Shown: one piece after another, positions 8,381 to 17,056 of the stretch
Position numbering within the stretch: position 1 is the stretch's first letter
Layout: every line of letters starts with the position of its first letter
From: Clostridium polyendosporum
GTDB taxonomy: Bacteria > Bacillota > Clostridia > Clostridiales > Clostridiaceae
Direction: 5' to 3'
Length of the DNA: 64,000 nt
NCBI RefSeq assembly: GCF_018332455.1
Contig: NZ_BOPZ01000006.1
Span: 62,001 to 126,000, forward strand
Translations under genes and position numbers: made by a program
Notes under the pieces: model-generated
What the model was told of the DNA's origin: nothing
Database searches by the model: none
What the model saw: the letters and a program-made list of their open reading frames with translations, nothing else

Positions 8381-9424
8381 ATGAATAATTACCTAATTAT
8401 AGCCACAGCCTGTATAGTTGTTCTATTAATAATAGCAATATTAATTAAAAAGGAAACAAAAACAACTACAGCTGAAACTAACATTAAAATTAAACTTAAA
8501 ACTCAAGTGAAGCCAGTGTTTAGTAGTTCATTTATACAATATTGGTTCGCTAAGAGTTGGGAGTATGATAGATGGATTAATGAGTTAACTATGCTTCAGA
8601 ATATTGGAATTAGCGAAATAATACTTCAGGAAATAGCAGATACAAAAGATAAGTATGCAGTTTATCCTACAAAGATAGCAGAATATACGTATAATGATAT
8701 AGATATGGTTGGAACAGTTCTAAAGGCGGCGGATTCTCTTGGAATGAAGGTTAGAATAGGATTAGGCTTTAATAAGCGTTGGTGGATAATGAATGCTTTT
8801 AGTCAGCGTTGGCTTAATTTTGAAGCACAAATTAATAAAACTATTGTAAGAGAGATAGTAGAAATGTATGGATCTCATAGCTCCTTTGAGGGATGGTATA
8901 TTCCTCATGAATTTTACCAATTAACTGCGCCCACTAAAACTCAACAATCCTATTTGAATAGTTTTCTTAAGCAAATCACTTTTGAAATCAAGCAGAATAG
9001 TACCAAAGATATAATGATTGCTCCCTTTTATAAGGGAAAGTTTTCATTATTATGTTCATTATCAACCTGGTCCAAAATGGTTGAAAATATTTTAAATGGA
9101 ACTGGAATAGATATTGTTGCATTACAAGATAGTATAGGTGCAGGCTTTAACAAAATGAAACTGTTAGATAGTTTATATTCATATACTAAAAAAGCGACAG
9201 ATGCTTTAGGAATAAAGCTTTATGCGGATACAGAAACTTTTGTTGTTAAATCATCTAAATATATACCTGCATCACAAGATCAAATTTCGGAGCAGCTTTC
9301 TATAGAAAGTAAGTATGTGCAAGGGTTCGTAGCATTTAGTATTAATCATTATCAAAATAGAAATATTGTGGGGCAGGAAGATAATTATAATGATTATTAT
9401 AATTATTATTTAGCTAATAAGTAA
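8381..9424 (+). CDS. DUF4434-domain protein with N-terminal membrane anchor
   Basis: A 347-residue protein. Residues 4-22 are a hydrophobic helix with few charges before it (YLIIATACIVVLLIIAILI), a probable uncleaved anchor. After a Thr/Lys-rich linker, a TIM-barrel-like DUF4434 domain runs from about 45 to the end: SSFIQYWFAKSWEYDRWINE, GISEIILQE, the FEGWYIPHEFYQ segment and APFYKGK. DUF4434 proteins are thought to be glycoside-hydrolase-like, but no activity can be assigned. The ATG at 8381 has GGAGGTG eight bases before it; an upstream in-frame ATG at 8366 lies in front of that site and was rejected. Terminator at 9729. Confidence 0.8.
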   Translation: MNNYLIIATACIVVLLIIAILIKKETKTTTAETNIKIKLKTQVKPVFSSSFIQYWFAKSWEYDRWINELTMLQNIGISEIILQEIADTKDKYAVYPTKIAEYTYNDIDMVGTVLKAADSLGMKVRIGLGFNKRWWIMNAFSQRWLNFEAQINKTIVREIVEMYGSHSSFEGWYIPHEFYQLTAPTKTQQSYLNSFLKQITFEIKQNSTKDIMIAPFYKGKFSLLCSLSTWSKMVENILNGTGIDIVALQDSIGAGFNKMKLLDSLYSYTKKATDALGIKLYADTETFVVKSSKYIPASQDQISEQLSIESKYVQGFVAFSINHYQNRNIVGQEDNYNDYYNYYLANK

Positions 9425-9728
9425 AACTAAGATAGGTTCTTGTAAAGTGGTTAAGCAAACCCCCTTTATTTTAGGGGAGACATCTTTACGGAAAATCAAT
9501 GTTAATGCGTATCAGTATCGTTCTTCTATCAAAACATACATGAAGTGTGTCGTTAAGATAGATGTTGAATTAACTAACTTCTCATTATTCATATAATGGG
9601 AAGTTGTCAAAAGCAATAAGAGTAATTATGTTAGTGAATATAGTACTCATTAGGTGAAGTCACACCAACAATGAATCACCAATATGTTTCCACAGATATC
9701 TCATGTAGAGTGTGTTGTAAGAATTTAT

Positions 9729-9757
9729 AAGTTGTAGGATTTCTACAACTTTTTTTA
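9729..9757 (+). terminator. Rho-independent terminator
   Basis: AAGTTGTAG pairs with CTACAACTT around GATTT, followed by a run of T. It lies about 300 bases after the DUF4434 gene. The stretch 9425-9911 also has a CCCC...GGGG hairpin near 9460-9476 and, just before the next gene, a 15-base direct repeat (9867-9881 and 9887-9901); it holds no gene. Confidence 0.8.
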
Positions 9758-9911
9758 ATCTTCTAAAAATTTAATTCATTTACAATTTTAAAATGCATAT
9801 ATAGACAAGGTTCAAACTTTATGTTAGAATTACCCTGTAATGAGTTAATTAATACTACAATTAACGCTATTTTATATCATGTACTACTATTTTATATCAT
9901 GAGGAGGAACT

Positions 9912-11453
9912 ATGGAACAATTAGTCGAACAAATTGTAAATGTACAAATGCTTAACCAGCTTTGGCTGACGCTATTATTGTTAATTCCTATCGTGTTAAT
10001 TGCTCGTACTGTTGTTGCTGGAACGAGATATTCACCAATACTAATCATAGTAATTTTCGGATTAAGTATGGGATTAGCTCTTGTTAAAGGTAACGTTGCT
10101 ACACCAGGTTTACGTGAGTTTCCAATTGTAGACCTAATGAGTAAAGTAACAATAACGGCATTAATTGCATCTTTCTTTGTTGGAGGACAAGAACTTAAGA
10201 AAATATTAACTAATCAAAAGTTAGAAAGTGAAGACATGATTGTACCTTCAGATGAGGAAATTATTCTTGGTACTAAGCGTACACAACTTGTATTTATTAT
10301 AAGATCTTTCTTTATACTAATTGGTATCGAAGGTATTAAGAGAATAATTTTAGGTGTACCATCAGGTGATCAACTTGCTAAGTTTTATCCAATTATCGCT
10401 TATATCGGTATAGCTGGATCAATAATCCTAATTGATTATAAAGCTACAATAAATAATAAATCGAAATATATTAGAAAAGGCATATATGAAATATTTGCTA
10501 TTATTCTTATATTGATTGTTTCAGCTAATATAGCATTATGGGTTAAGCCAATTATAGCATTACCACAAATTTTCTTTGCTATGATTATATCTGCTGGTTT
10601 AGGTGCTATACTATCTGATTGGAAATTTGGACCAACCCTTAGATCATTACTTTTTGCTGGAATTCCAGTTGTGTTAGCTGCAAACTTTATGGTTGGTGGT
10701 TCACAAATTCTTGAAGCATTTAAATTAACAGAAATGAAGCCAGTTTTAGCCTTTGGCCTTTTTGGTCAGGTATTCTGGATGTTCGGTGGTTTAACAGTAC
10801 TTATTCTACTTGGTAAAGCTAATCATGTACGTAATCTTGCACCAGGCGTAGCAGGATCGCTTTCACACTCTGGATTAACTGGAGCATGTACTGCAGGTGA
10901 TTTAGGACCAGATGCAGCGTCAAGAGCACCAATTATGATAAATATTCCTTTCTTTGGACATATATTTGTATTCTCTATACTAGCAGCTAGTGCAGCACGT
11001 GGATCCTTATTAGTTGGATGGATTTTACCGCTTGTAGCTTTTGGTATTGTACTAACAGCAATATCATTAAAAACACTTAGAAATGCAAAGGGTGAAGAGT
11101 CTGCTGAAGTTAAAGGATTAATGCAATATTCATTTGGTATGCAAGTTATTGCTGTTTTTGGAAGCTTCCTAATGTTACACTTTAGTGGTATGCCTATAAA
11201 TGATGCAGCTATGGCCACTTCATCAGGAATTTCTCACTTTGGATTGTTTGCAGCAGTTCAAGGAGGTATGTTTGGAGCTCAAGCTGCGGCTATGATACCT
11301 TTTATATTTGCTATGCCGTTTTTAGTACATCCATTTGTTTTTGGTATATTTGGTAAGGCTGTTGAAAATGATGGAGTAATGCCAGCCAAAGTTGTATATA
11401 CTTTAGGAGCTGTTGGTGTAATAGGTGTGTTATCTGCACTAATATTATTTTAA
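9912..11453 (+). CDS. Large multipass membrane protein, possible transporter (DUF3100-like)
   Basis: A 513-residue, very hydrophobic protein with roughly 12-14 membrane helices and no signal peptide. The two halves look alike in layout, with small-residue-rich segments such as GVAGSLSHSGLTGACTAGDLG near 315-335, resembling the re-entrant loops of secondary transporters. It is closest in character to the DUF3100 membrane proteins, but this call rests on overall appearance. GAGGAGGAAC lies directly before the ATG. It is a single gene with a terminator at 11562, and the promoter region contains a tandem 15-base repeat. Substrate unknown. Confidence 0.55.
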   Translation: MEQLVEQIVNVQMLNQLWLTLLLLIPIVLIARTVVAGTRYSPILIIVIFGLSMGLALVKGNVATPGLREFPIVDLMSKVTITALIASFFVGGQELKKILTNQKLESEDMIVPSDEEIILGTKRTQLVFIIRSFFILIGIEGIKRIILGVPSGDQLAKFYPIIAYIGIAGSIILIDYKATINNKSKYIRKGIYEIFAIILILIVSANIALWVKPIIALPQIFFAMIISAGLGAILSDWKFGPTLRSLLFAGIPVVLAANFMVGGSQILEAFKLTEMKPVLAFGLFGQVFWMFGGLTVLILLGKANHVRNLAPGVAGSLSHSGLTGACTAGDLGPDAASRAPIMINIPFFGHIFVFSILAASAARGSLLVGWILPLVAFGIVLTAISLKTLRNAKGEESAEVKGLMQYSFGMQVIAVFGSFLMLHFSGMPINDAAMATSSGISHFGLFAAVQGGMFGAQAAAMIPFIFAMPFLVHPFVFGIFGKAVENDGVMPAKVVYTLGAVGVIGVLSALILF

Positions 11454-11561
11454 TAGTATAGAAAAATGTAGTTATTAAATAGAAAACATTTTCCGATTTT
11501 TGGAGGTTGCTTTTGGTTTTAGGCTATGTTTAAAAATACTGTTGATATAATACCCTTTTTA

Positions 11562-11590
11562 AAGGAACCTCTTTTGAGGTTCTTTTTATT
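11562..11590 (+). terminator. Rho-independent terminator
   Basis: AGGAACCTC and GAGGTTCTT form a stem with a TTTT loop and a T-rich tail, about 105 bases after the membrane protein gene. Confidence 0.8.
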
Positions 11591-11702
11591 TTTGCCCAAG
11601 AGGAAAGTAAGAACGTAAGCGATAATCTAAAGTGAAGGGCAAGAAAGAAGTTTGAGCAAGTTATACACCTAATATAGATAAATGATAATTATAGTGGAAA
11701 GC

Positions 11703-11830
11703 TTATACTTTCTTCAAAATTTCAAAATAGTCCTTTGGTGAATGGATTTTGCATTCCCAGCAATAAGAATTTAAAGGATAAATACAGGTTATCTTTTTAA
11801 TGATTTTTAGGGTGATTTTTTTAAAATAAT
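11703..11830 (-). pseudogene. Possible C-terminal gene remnant (unknown family)
   Basis: The minus strand gives an open stretch of about 40 codons ending in a stop, with the Cys/Trp/Tyr-rich core YPLNSYCWECKIHSPKDYF followed by EILKKV. The composition is that of real protein, not random frame, but the start is absent and no family is named with confidence. It lies in the otherwise non-coding 11454-11833 region. Confidence 0.3.
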
Positions 11831-11833
11831 ATA

Positions 11834-11864
11834 TTGACATAAAGTTAACTTTACCCTTTATGAT
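11834..11864 (+). promoter_or_regulatory. MerR-type promoter with 19-bp spacer (copy 1)
   Basis: TTGACA (11834-11839) and TATGAT (11859-11864) are separated by 19 bases that contain the perfect palindrome AAAGTTAACTTT. Overlong spacers with a central dyad are the mark of promoters activated by MerR-family proteins through DNA twisting. An almost identical site is at 13923-13953 in front of the intact merR gene. Here it precedes a broken merR copy and then the lipoprotein and MFS genes, which it may now drive. Confidence 0.75.
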
Positions 11865-11923
11865 AGGGTTATCGGTACAATTAATTATAATTAATGATCA
11901 CCCAGTGAAGAAAGGGATACTTT

Positions 11924-12031
11924 ATGAATTATAAGAGTTAGACAGGTTGCAGAGAAAATGGGAGTTACGGGTTCGACTCTGCGTTACTACGATAAAGAAC
12001 AGCTTCTACCATTTGCGGATAAGAAGCCAGA
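11924..12031 (+). pseudogene. Broken merR copy (N-terminal part)
   Basis: A decayed copy of the first 35 codons of the MerR gene at 14013. After a one-base insertion near codon 5 the frame continues QVAEKMGVTGSTLRYYDKEQ and LLPFADKKPE, then homology stops at about 12031. Promoter, leader and coding start are all shared with the intact copy, so about 200 bases were duplicated (11830-12031 versus 13918-14118). It can no longer make a DNA-binding protein. Confidence 0.85.
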
Positions 12032-12088
12032 AATTTTTTCTGCCATTTTGAGTATGGTATTAAATCTTTTGTTAGGGAGGTAAACAAG

Positions 12089-12637
12089 ATGAAAAAAATA
12101 TTATCGGCGGTTCTTGTATTTATAATGCTTTTCTCACTTGCAGCTTGTGGACGTAACAGTAATTCTAATGAAAGTAGTACTTCAACGGAAGCTGAAAAAG
12201 ATTCGGATAGCGGAAATAAAATACCCGAAAACACAGTTTCAAAAGAAACACCTTCGACAGGTAAAGGTGATTCTGTGCAGGATGCTAAAATCAAGCTAAA
12301 GTTTGGCAATGAAGAAGTTATCGCCAAGATGTATGATAACCCTACCAGCAGGGATTTATTTGCACAACTACCGCTTACTATAACTTTTGAAGATTATGCA
12401 GGCTTAGAGAAAATCGGCTACCCTCCTAAAGCATTGACAAGAGAAGGTGCACCTTCCGGTGCTGATCCTAAGCTAGGTGATCTAGCACTATATTCGCCAT
12501 GGGGAAATCTTGTCATTTATTATGGAGACAACAAGTATGCCGATGGAGTGGTTATTCTTGGACATATTGAATCTGGTTCAGAAAAGTTTGCTAAAATGGA
12601 TCAAAAATTTACTCTTACGATTGAAAGAATGGATTGA
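12089..12637 (+). CDS. Cyclophilin-like lipoprotein
   Basis: A 182-residue exported lipoprotein. The signal peptide ends in the lipobox SLAAC with Cys20 as the lipidated residue; a low-complexity Ser/Asn/Glu linker runs to about residue 65; and a cyclophilin-like beta-barrel domain fills the rest. Family marks are TSRDLFAQLPLTITFEDYAG, the PP-x-AL segment, GDLALYSPWGNLVIYYGD and GVVILGHIESG. These domains lack known isomerase activity and often occur beside flavin or redox proteins. A GGGAGG site precedes the ATG. The MFS gene starts 24 bases downstream, so the two form an operon. Confidence 0.87.
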   Translation: MKKILSAVLVFIMLFSLAACGRNSNSNESSTSTEAEKDSDSGNKIPENTVSKETPSTGKGDSVQDAKIKLKFGNEEVIAKMYDNPTSRDLFAQLPLTITFEDYAGLEKIGYPPKALTREGAPSGADPKLGDLALYSPWGNLVIYYGDNKYADGVVILGHIESGSEKFAKMDQKFTLTIERMD

Positions 12638-12661
12638 TTACAGAAAGAGAGGTACATTTTT

Positions 12662-13831
12662 ATGACTAAACAAAATAATTTACTCATAGCTATATTGACT
12701 TTAGGAGTTTTTGCAATCATAAATACTGAAATGGGTGTTATTGGGATATTGCCTTTAATTGCTGATAATTTTCACATCAGTATATCTAAAGCAGGACTTC
12801 TAGTGAGTTTATTTGCACTTGCTGTTGCTATATCTGGGCCCATTATGCCACTATTATTTTCAGGTATAAATCGTAAGAAGGTAATGTTATTTGTTCTTGG
12901 TATTTTCCTTTTGGGTAACATTGTTTCAGTATTTACATCAAGCTTTACAGTTTTATTAATCGCTCGTGTGATCCCAGGATTTTTTCATCCAATTTATTGT
13001 TCATTGGCTTTTACAGCAGCCTCTGCTTCAGTAAGCGAGGAAGAAGCTCCAAAGGCTGTTGCTAAGGTAATTATGGGAGTATCTGCAGGTATGGTACTTG
13101 GTGTACCGATTACTAGTTTTATAGCCAGTGTAACTTCATTAGGAATGGCAATGTCATTTTTTGCTGTCGTAAATGCTATAGCATTCATTGTTACATTTTT
13201 ATTTGTACCATCTATGCCTGTTAATGAAAGACTTTCTTACGGAGTACAATTAAGCGTATTAAAAAAATCAATTCTCTGGCTTTCTATTATCGCTGTCATT
13301 TTAATGAATGGAGCAGTATTCGGGGTTTATACTTACCTTGCGGAGTATCTTAAAATCGTAACAAATGTTCCAGAGAAAATAATTAGTGTAATGTTACTAA
13401 TATACGGTGTGGCAAATATTATTGGAAACATTGTGGCAGGAAAGTTACTAAGTAAAAATGCCATAAAATTTGTAGTATCTTTTCTTTTCGCATTAGGAGT
13501 AGTTTATATCATATTATTCTTAATTGGCCAGTTCACAGTACCGATGGCTTTAATTACCTTGGTTTGGGGAATATTAGGTGGTGCAGGAGCTAATATTAAT
13601 CAATATTGGATTACGTCCGCAGCTCCGGAGGCTCCTGATTTCGCTAATGGATTATTTTTAACCTCTGCTAATTTAGGAACAACAATTGGTACAAGTGTAT
13701 GTGGATTATTTATATCAGGGATAGGTACACAATATATAGTATTAGGTGGATTGCTATTTTTGATATTAAGCATAGTATCGGTTTTACTAAGAGTCTACAC
13801 GTTTAGTCCTACAAAATCACTTTTTAATTAA
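12662..13831 (+). CDS. MFS drug/sugar efflux transporter (DHA1, AraJ-like)
   Basis: A 389-residue major facilitator with 12 predicted helices. The first helix carries the DHA1/AraJ signature (NTEMGVIGILPLIADNF), and the loop between helices 2 and 3 has a shortened basic motif (GINRKKVM). An amphipathic A/G-rich stretch GGAGANINQYWI lies in the second half. It is cotranscribed with the lipoprotein and sits between two MerR-type promoters, so it is likely a MerR-regulated exporter of a toxic compound (inference). The ATG follows AGAGAGGTAC. The substrate cannot be told from sequence. Confidence 0.88.
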   Translation: MTKQNNLLIAILTLGVFAIINTEMGVIGILPLIADNFHISISKAGLLVSLFALAVAISGPIMPLLFSGINRKKVMLFVLGIFLLGNIVSVFTSSFTVLLIARVIPGFFHPIYCSLAFTAASASVSEEEAPKAVAKVIMGVSAGMVLGVPITSFIASVTSLGMAMSFFAVVNAIAFIVTFLFVPSMPVNERLSYGVQLSVLKKSILWLSIIAVILMNGAVFGVYTYLAEYLKIVTNVPEKIISVMLLIYGVANIIGNIVAGKLLSKNAIKFVVSFLFALGVVYIILFLIGQFTVPMALITLVWGILGGAGANINQYWITSAAPEAPDFANGLFLTSANLGTTIGTSVCGLFISGIGTQYIVLGGLLFLILSIVSVLLRVYTFSPTKSLFN

Positions 13832-13922
13832 AGTATTTATAGGTATTATAGATGAAATATAGAGATAATGTACGAAAAAGAAAAGTGGAATCTAGTAGCT
13901 TTATTTTTTGAAAAATAAGGTA

Positions 13923-13953
13923 TTGACATAAAGTTAACTTTACCCTTTATGAT
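13923..13953 (+). promoter_or_regulatory. MerR-type promoter with 19-bp spacer (copy 2)
   Basis: TTGACA (13923-13928), a 19-base spacer with the palindrome AAAGTTAACTTT, and TATGAT (13948-13953). It directly precedes the merR gene at 14013 and is probably autoregulated by it. Confidence 0.8.
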
Positions 13954-14012
13954 AGGGTTATCGGTACAATTAATTATGATTAATAATCACTCAGTGAAGA
14001 AAGGAGAGCTTT

Positions 14013-14414
14013 ATGACTTATACGATTAGACAGGTTGCAGAGAAGATGGGGGTTACGGTTCCGACTCTGCGTTACTACGATAAAGAAGGGCTTTTGCCAT
14101 TTGTGGATAAGAAGCCTGATGGAACTAGGGTTTTCAAGGATGAAGATTTTCAGGGACTGGCTATCATAACATGTATGAAAAATTCTGGAACGCCAATAAA
14201 GGACATAAAGAGGTATATGGATTTGTGTACAGAGGGTGATAGTACGCTTAAGGAACGGTTGGAAATTTTTCTTGAAAGAAAGGAAGCTGTTCAAAAGCAG
14301 ATGGAGGAATTAAATAAGGTTATGGAAACCATCAACCATAAGATATGGTATTATGAGACAGCAATTGAGGCTGGGACAGAAGCAGTCCATAAGCAAAACA
14401 AAGAGCATGAGTAA
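14013..14414 (+). CDS. MerR-family transcriptional regulator
   Basis: A 133-residue regulator. Residues 1-70 form the MerR winged helix (TIRQVAEKMGVTVPTLRYYD, with LLPFVDK), followed by a helical dimerisation region with GTPIKDIKRYMDLC and a coiled coil (about 80-125). The C-terminal part is short and has no Cys-rich metal site, so it is a MerR of the group that senses small organic compounds or stress. The start at 14013 follows GAAAGGAGAG. A partial duplicate of gene and promoter lies at 11834-12031. It probably controls itself, the downstream DXS-like gene and the upstream lipoprotein/MFS pair. Confidence 0.92.
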   Translation: MTYTIRQVAEKMGVTVPTLRYYDKEGLLPFVDKKPDGTRVFKDEDFQGLAIITCMKNSGTPIKDIKRYMDLCTEGDSTLKERLEIFLERKEAVQKQMEELNKVMETINHKIWYYETAIEAGTEAVHKQNKEHE

Positions 14415-14473
14415 GGCGATGAAGTTAGAAAGAATGTTTGCAGTAAAATAAATGAATTTTAGGAGGATGAAAT

Positions 14474-16234
14474 ATGTATTTAGAAAAAATAAATTCACCA
14501 GAAGACGTAAAAAAATTATCAGTAGATGAAATGAAAGATTTGAGTGCAGAAATCCGTCAGGTACTGCTTAAGAAATTAAGTGAGCATGGCGGACATATTG
14601 GTCCTAATCTTGGAATTGTGGAACTGACTGTTGCATTGCATTATGTATTTAACTCACCAAAGGATAAGATTGTTTATGATGTTTCTCATCAGAGCTATGT
14701 TCATAAAATTCTTACTGGAAGAAAAGAGGCATTTATCAATTCTGAAAAATATGATGAGGTTTCTGGTTATTCCAATCCAGAAGAAAGCAAGCATGACTTT
14801 TTTAACATCGGACATACTTCAACATCCATAAGTCTTGCCTGCGGTCTTGCTAAAGCAAGAGACTTAAAAGATGAGAAGGATAATGTAATTGCTATCATTG
14901 GAGATGGTTCACTAAGTGGTGGAGAAGCATATGAAGGACTGAATAATGCTGCGGAAGCAGGAACAAACATGATTGTTATTGTAAATGATAATGATATGTC
15001 TATTGCAGAAAATCATGGTGGTTTATATAAAAACCTTAAGGAACTTCGAGATACAGAAGGCAGATGCCAATGTAACTTCTTTAAGGCAATAGGATTTGAT
15101 TACCATTATGTAAAAGATGGTCATGATTTTGAGCAGTTAATCAGCATATTTAACAAAGTTAAGGATACAGAACATCCAGTAGTTGTTCATATTCATACAA
15201 TTAAAGGAAAAGGTTTCGAATTTGCTGAAGAGAATAAGGAACAATGGCACTGGGGGATGCCTTTTGTATTAGAGACAGGAGAATCAAAGTTCTCTATGGG
15301 TGATGCAGAGGATTATGGAGATTTGACTGGAAAATATCTGTTAGATATGATGAAACAAGATCCGAAAGTGGTTGCTATTACATCAGGAACTCCAGCAGTG
15401 CTTGGTTTTGGCCCAGAAAGAAGAAAAGAAGCTGGCAAACAGTTTGTGGATGTTGGTATTGCAGAAGAACATGCAGTTGCTTTAGCTTCAGGAATTGCAG
15501 CAAATGGTGGAAATCCAGTTTACGGAGTATACAGTACATTTCTTCAGAGAACATACGACCAGCTTTCACAAGATCTTTGCATAAATAATAATCCAGCAGT
15601 AATACTGGTATATTTAGCATCTGTTTATGGAATGAATGATGTAACACATCTTGGATTATATGATATTGGCATGATGAGTAACATTCCAAATATGGTATAT
15701 CTTGCTCCAACATGTAAGGAAGAATATTTTGAGATGCTTAAGTGGGGAATGAATCAACAAGATCATCCAGTAGCTATCCGTGTTCCAGCAATGGGGGTAA
15801 TCAAAAGTGGAGTTGAAGATAAGACAGATTACTCTAAATTGAATAAATATCAGGTGACAAAAGCAGGAAAAGATGTTGCAGTGATTGCACTTGGAGATTT
15901 CTATCAGCTTGGTCAGGCAGTTGTCACAAAGCTTTCAAATGAAAACGGCATTGAGGCTACTCTAATTAATCCAAAGTATATTACAGGTGTAGATGAAGAA
16001 GTACTGGAAAGCTTGAAAAAAGAACATAAGCTTGTAATTACTCTTGAAGATGGCATTTTAGATGGTGGTTTTGGTGAAAAGATTGCAAGATATTATGGTC
16101 CTTCTGACATGAAGGTGTTAAACTATGGTATCAAAAAGGAATTACTAGATCGTTATGTTCCAGAGGAACTTATGAAAAAAAATAGACTTACAGATGTTCA
16201 GATGGTAGAAGATATCATGAGTATCATCAAGTGA
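14474..16234 (+). CDS. DXS-like transketolase-family enzyme (thiamine diphosphate dependent)
   Basis: A 586-residue enzyme aligned along its length with 1-deoxy-D-xylulose-5-phosphate synthase: HIGPNLGIVELTVALHYVF, SHQSYVHKILTGR, the ThDP/Mg motif GDGSLSGGEAYEGLNNA (from residue 143), the catalytic Glu in GIAEEHAVALASG (about 331) and YSTFLQRTYDQ. However, the two Arg that bind the glyceraldehyde-3-phosphate phosphate (420 and 478 in E. coli numbering) appear to be Leu381 and Ala439 here, and the usual GADG-x-THxG loop reads GMNDVTHLG. It is also 30-40 residues shorter than usual. It keeps the pyruvate-side chemistry but may use a different acceptor. GGAGGATG lies before the ATG, and the gene follows merR by 59 bases. 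Confidence 0.8.
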   Translation: MYLEKINSPEDVKKLSVDEMKDLSAEIRQVLLKKLSEHGGHIGPNLGIVELTVALHYVFNSPKDKIVYDVSHQSYVHKILTGRKEAFINSEKYDEVSGYSNPEESKHDFFNIGHTSTSISLACGLAKARDLKDEKDNVIAIIGDGSLSGGEAYEGLNNAAEAGTNMIVIVNDNDMSIAENHGGLYKNLKELRDTEGRCQCNFFKAIGFDYHYVKDGHDFEQLISIFNKVKDTEHPVVVHIHTIKGKGFEFAEENKEQWHWGMPFVLETGESKFSMGDAEDYGDLTGKYLLDMMKQDPKVVAITSGTPAVLGFGPERRKEAGKQFVDVGIAEEHAVALASGIAANGGNPVYGVYSTFLQRTYDQLSQDLCINNNPAVILVYLASVYGMNDVTHLGLYDIGMMSNIPNMVYLAPTCKEEYFEMLKWGMNQQDHPVAIRVPAMGVIKSGVEDKTDYSKLNKYQVTKAGKDVAVIALGDFYQLGQAVVTKLSNENGIEATLINPKYITGVDEEVLESLKKEHKLVITLEDGILDGGFGEKIARYYGPSDMKVLNYGIKKELLDRYVPEELMKKNRLTDVQMVEDIMSIIK

Positions 16235-16238
16235 AACA

Positions 16239-16319
16239 ATGGGAGGGCTGTTTACAGCGAATCCTTGTGAAATGAGTCATGAGGAATGTGTAGAGATTTT
16301 TAGAAAATCATATAAATAA
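16239..16319 (+). pseudogene. Possible 26-codon gene remnant
   Basis: A short frame, MGGLFTANPCEMSHEECVEI to RKSYK, between the DXS-like gene and the DUF362-like gene. Its amino-acid composition is protein-like (two Cys, no low complexity), and it could be the tail of a lost gene. There is no ribosome site of its own, apart from overlap with the end of the upstream gene. Not recognised. Confidence 0.25.
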
Positions 16320-16344
16320 GTTAGTGGAAATGGAAGGTACTAAC

Positions 16345-16773
16345 ATGAGTAAAGTGTATTTTATTAAAAATTCAGAATCTGATTATGACCAGCTTGGAAA
16401 AGATGTCTTGGAGCTATTGAAAAAAGTAGTATCAGAAACTGGACACCAGTTTGAAAAAGAAGTACCTATAAAGGTTCACTTTGGTGAAAAGGGAAACAAA
16501 ACCTTTATTCCAGCAAAATGTTACGAAGAAACTATAAATTATCTGAAAGAAAAGGGAGTATCTCCATCTTATATCGAAACCAATGTACTGTATAGGGGAT
16601 CAAGGACTACCACAGAGCTTCATATTCAAACAGCAAAATCTCATGGCTTCACACAGATTCCAATAATAATAGCAGACGGAGACATTGGAACAGAGTACGA
16701 TGAAATAGAAATAAATAAAGAGTATATCAAGAAATGCAAAAATATAAAAAGTGAGGATGAAGTTAACTGTTGA
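16345..16773 (+). CDS. DUF362-like protein, truncated (N-terminal part only)
   Basis: A 142-residue protein matching the first third of DUF362 proteins, which normally have about 370 residues and often carry two 4Fe-4S clusters. The N-terminal strand SKVYFIKN, the VPIKVHFGEKGNKTFIPA segment, the ETNVLYRGSRTTTELH motif and HGFTQIPIIIADG are intact, but the frame ends before the rest of the domain and the cysteine clusters. The ATG at 16345 has GGAAGG seven bases before it; an in-frame ATG at 16324 lies upstream of that site. It is likely a 3'-truncated gene, still in line with the DXS-like gene. Confidence 0.7.
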   Translation: MSKVYFIKNSESDYDQLGKDVLELLKKVVSETGHQFEKEVPIKVHFGEKGNKTFIPAKCYEETINYLKEKGVSPSYIETNVLYRGSRTTTELHIQTAKSHGFTQIPIIIADGDIGTEYDEIEINKEYIKKCKNIKSEDEVNC

Positions 16774-16913
16774 TTTTAGTTATTAATCTATACTACAATG
16801 TCTAGTACTATCTCGTTTTTCACATAATCTTCACACAAGTTTGTCATATAGTTGACATATAGATGGATTAATATATATACATAGTAAGTTTTTTTCATAC
16901 ATTTTTCCTATAA

Positions 16914-16950
16914 AAATAGCTAATAATTAATTTTGCTAGCTGTTTTTATT
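16914..16950 (+). terminator. Probable terminator of the merR/DXS-like operon
   Basis: AAAATAGCTA and CTAGCTGTTTTT can pair around an A/T-rich loop, ending in T. It is moderately convincing. The remainder of 16774-17056 is gene-free. Confidence 0.5.
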
Positions 16951-17056
16951 ATGTATATGGTTAAACATCATATTGAAGGTTATAGGCTTAAGGCCGGTAC
17001 CCTTAAATTGGAGATTAATTTAAATTATAAGAAAATAATTAATAGGAGGCCATTTA

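Noticed and set aside
10823-11218. 131-codon minus-strand ORF
   Set aside because: It lies wholly inside the membrane protein gene on the plus strand, has no ribosome site and shows mirror composition; a shadow frame.
14474-16234. Naming the gene dxs
   Set aside because: Residues for acceptor-phosphate binding are replaced and the context is not isoprenoid synthesis, so a plain dxs name would overstate the function.
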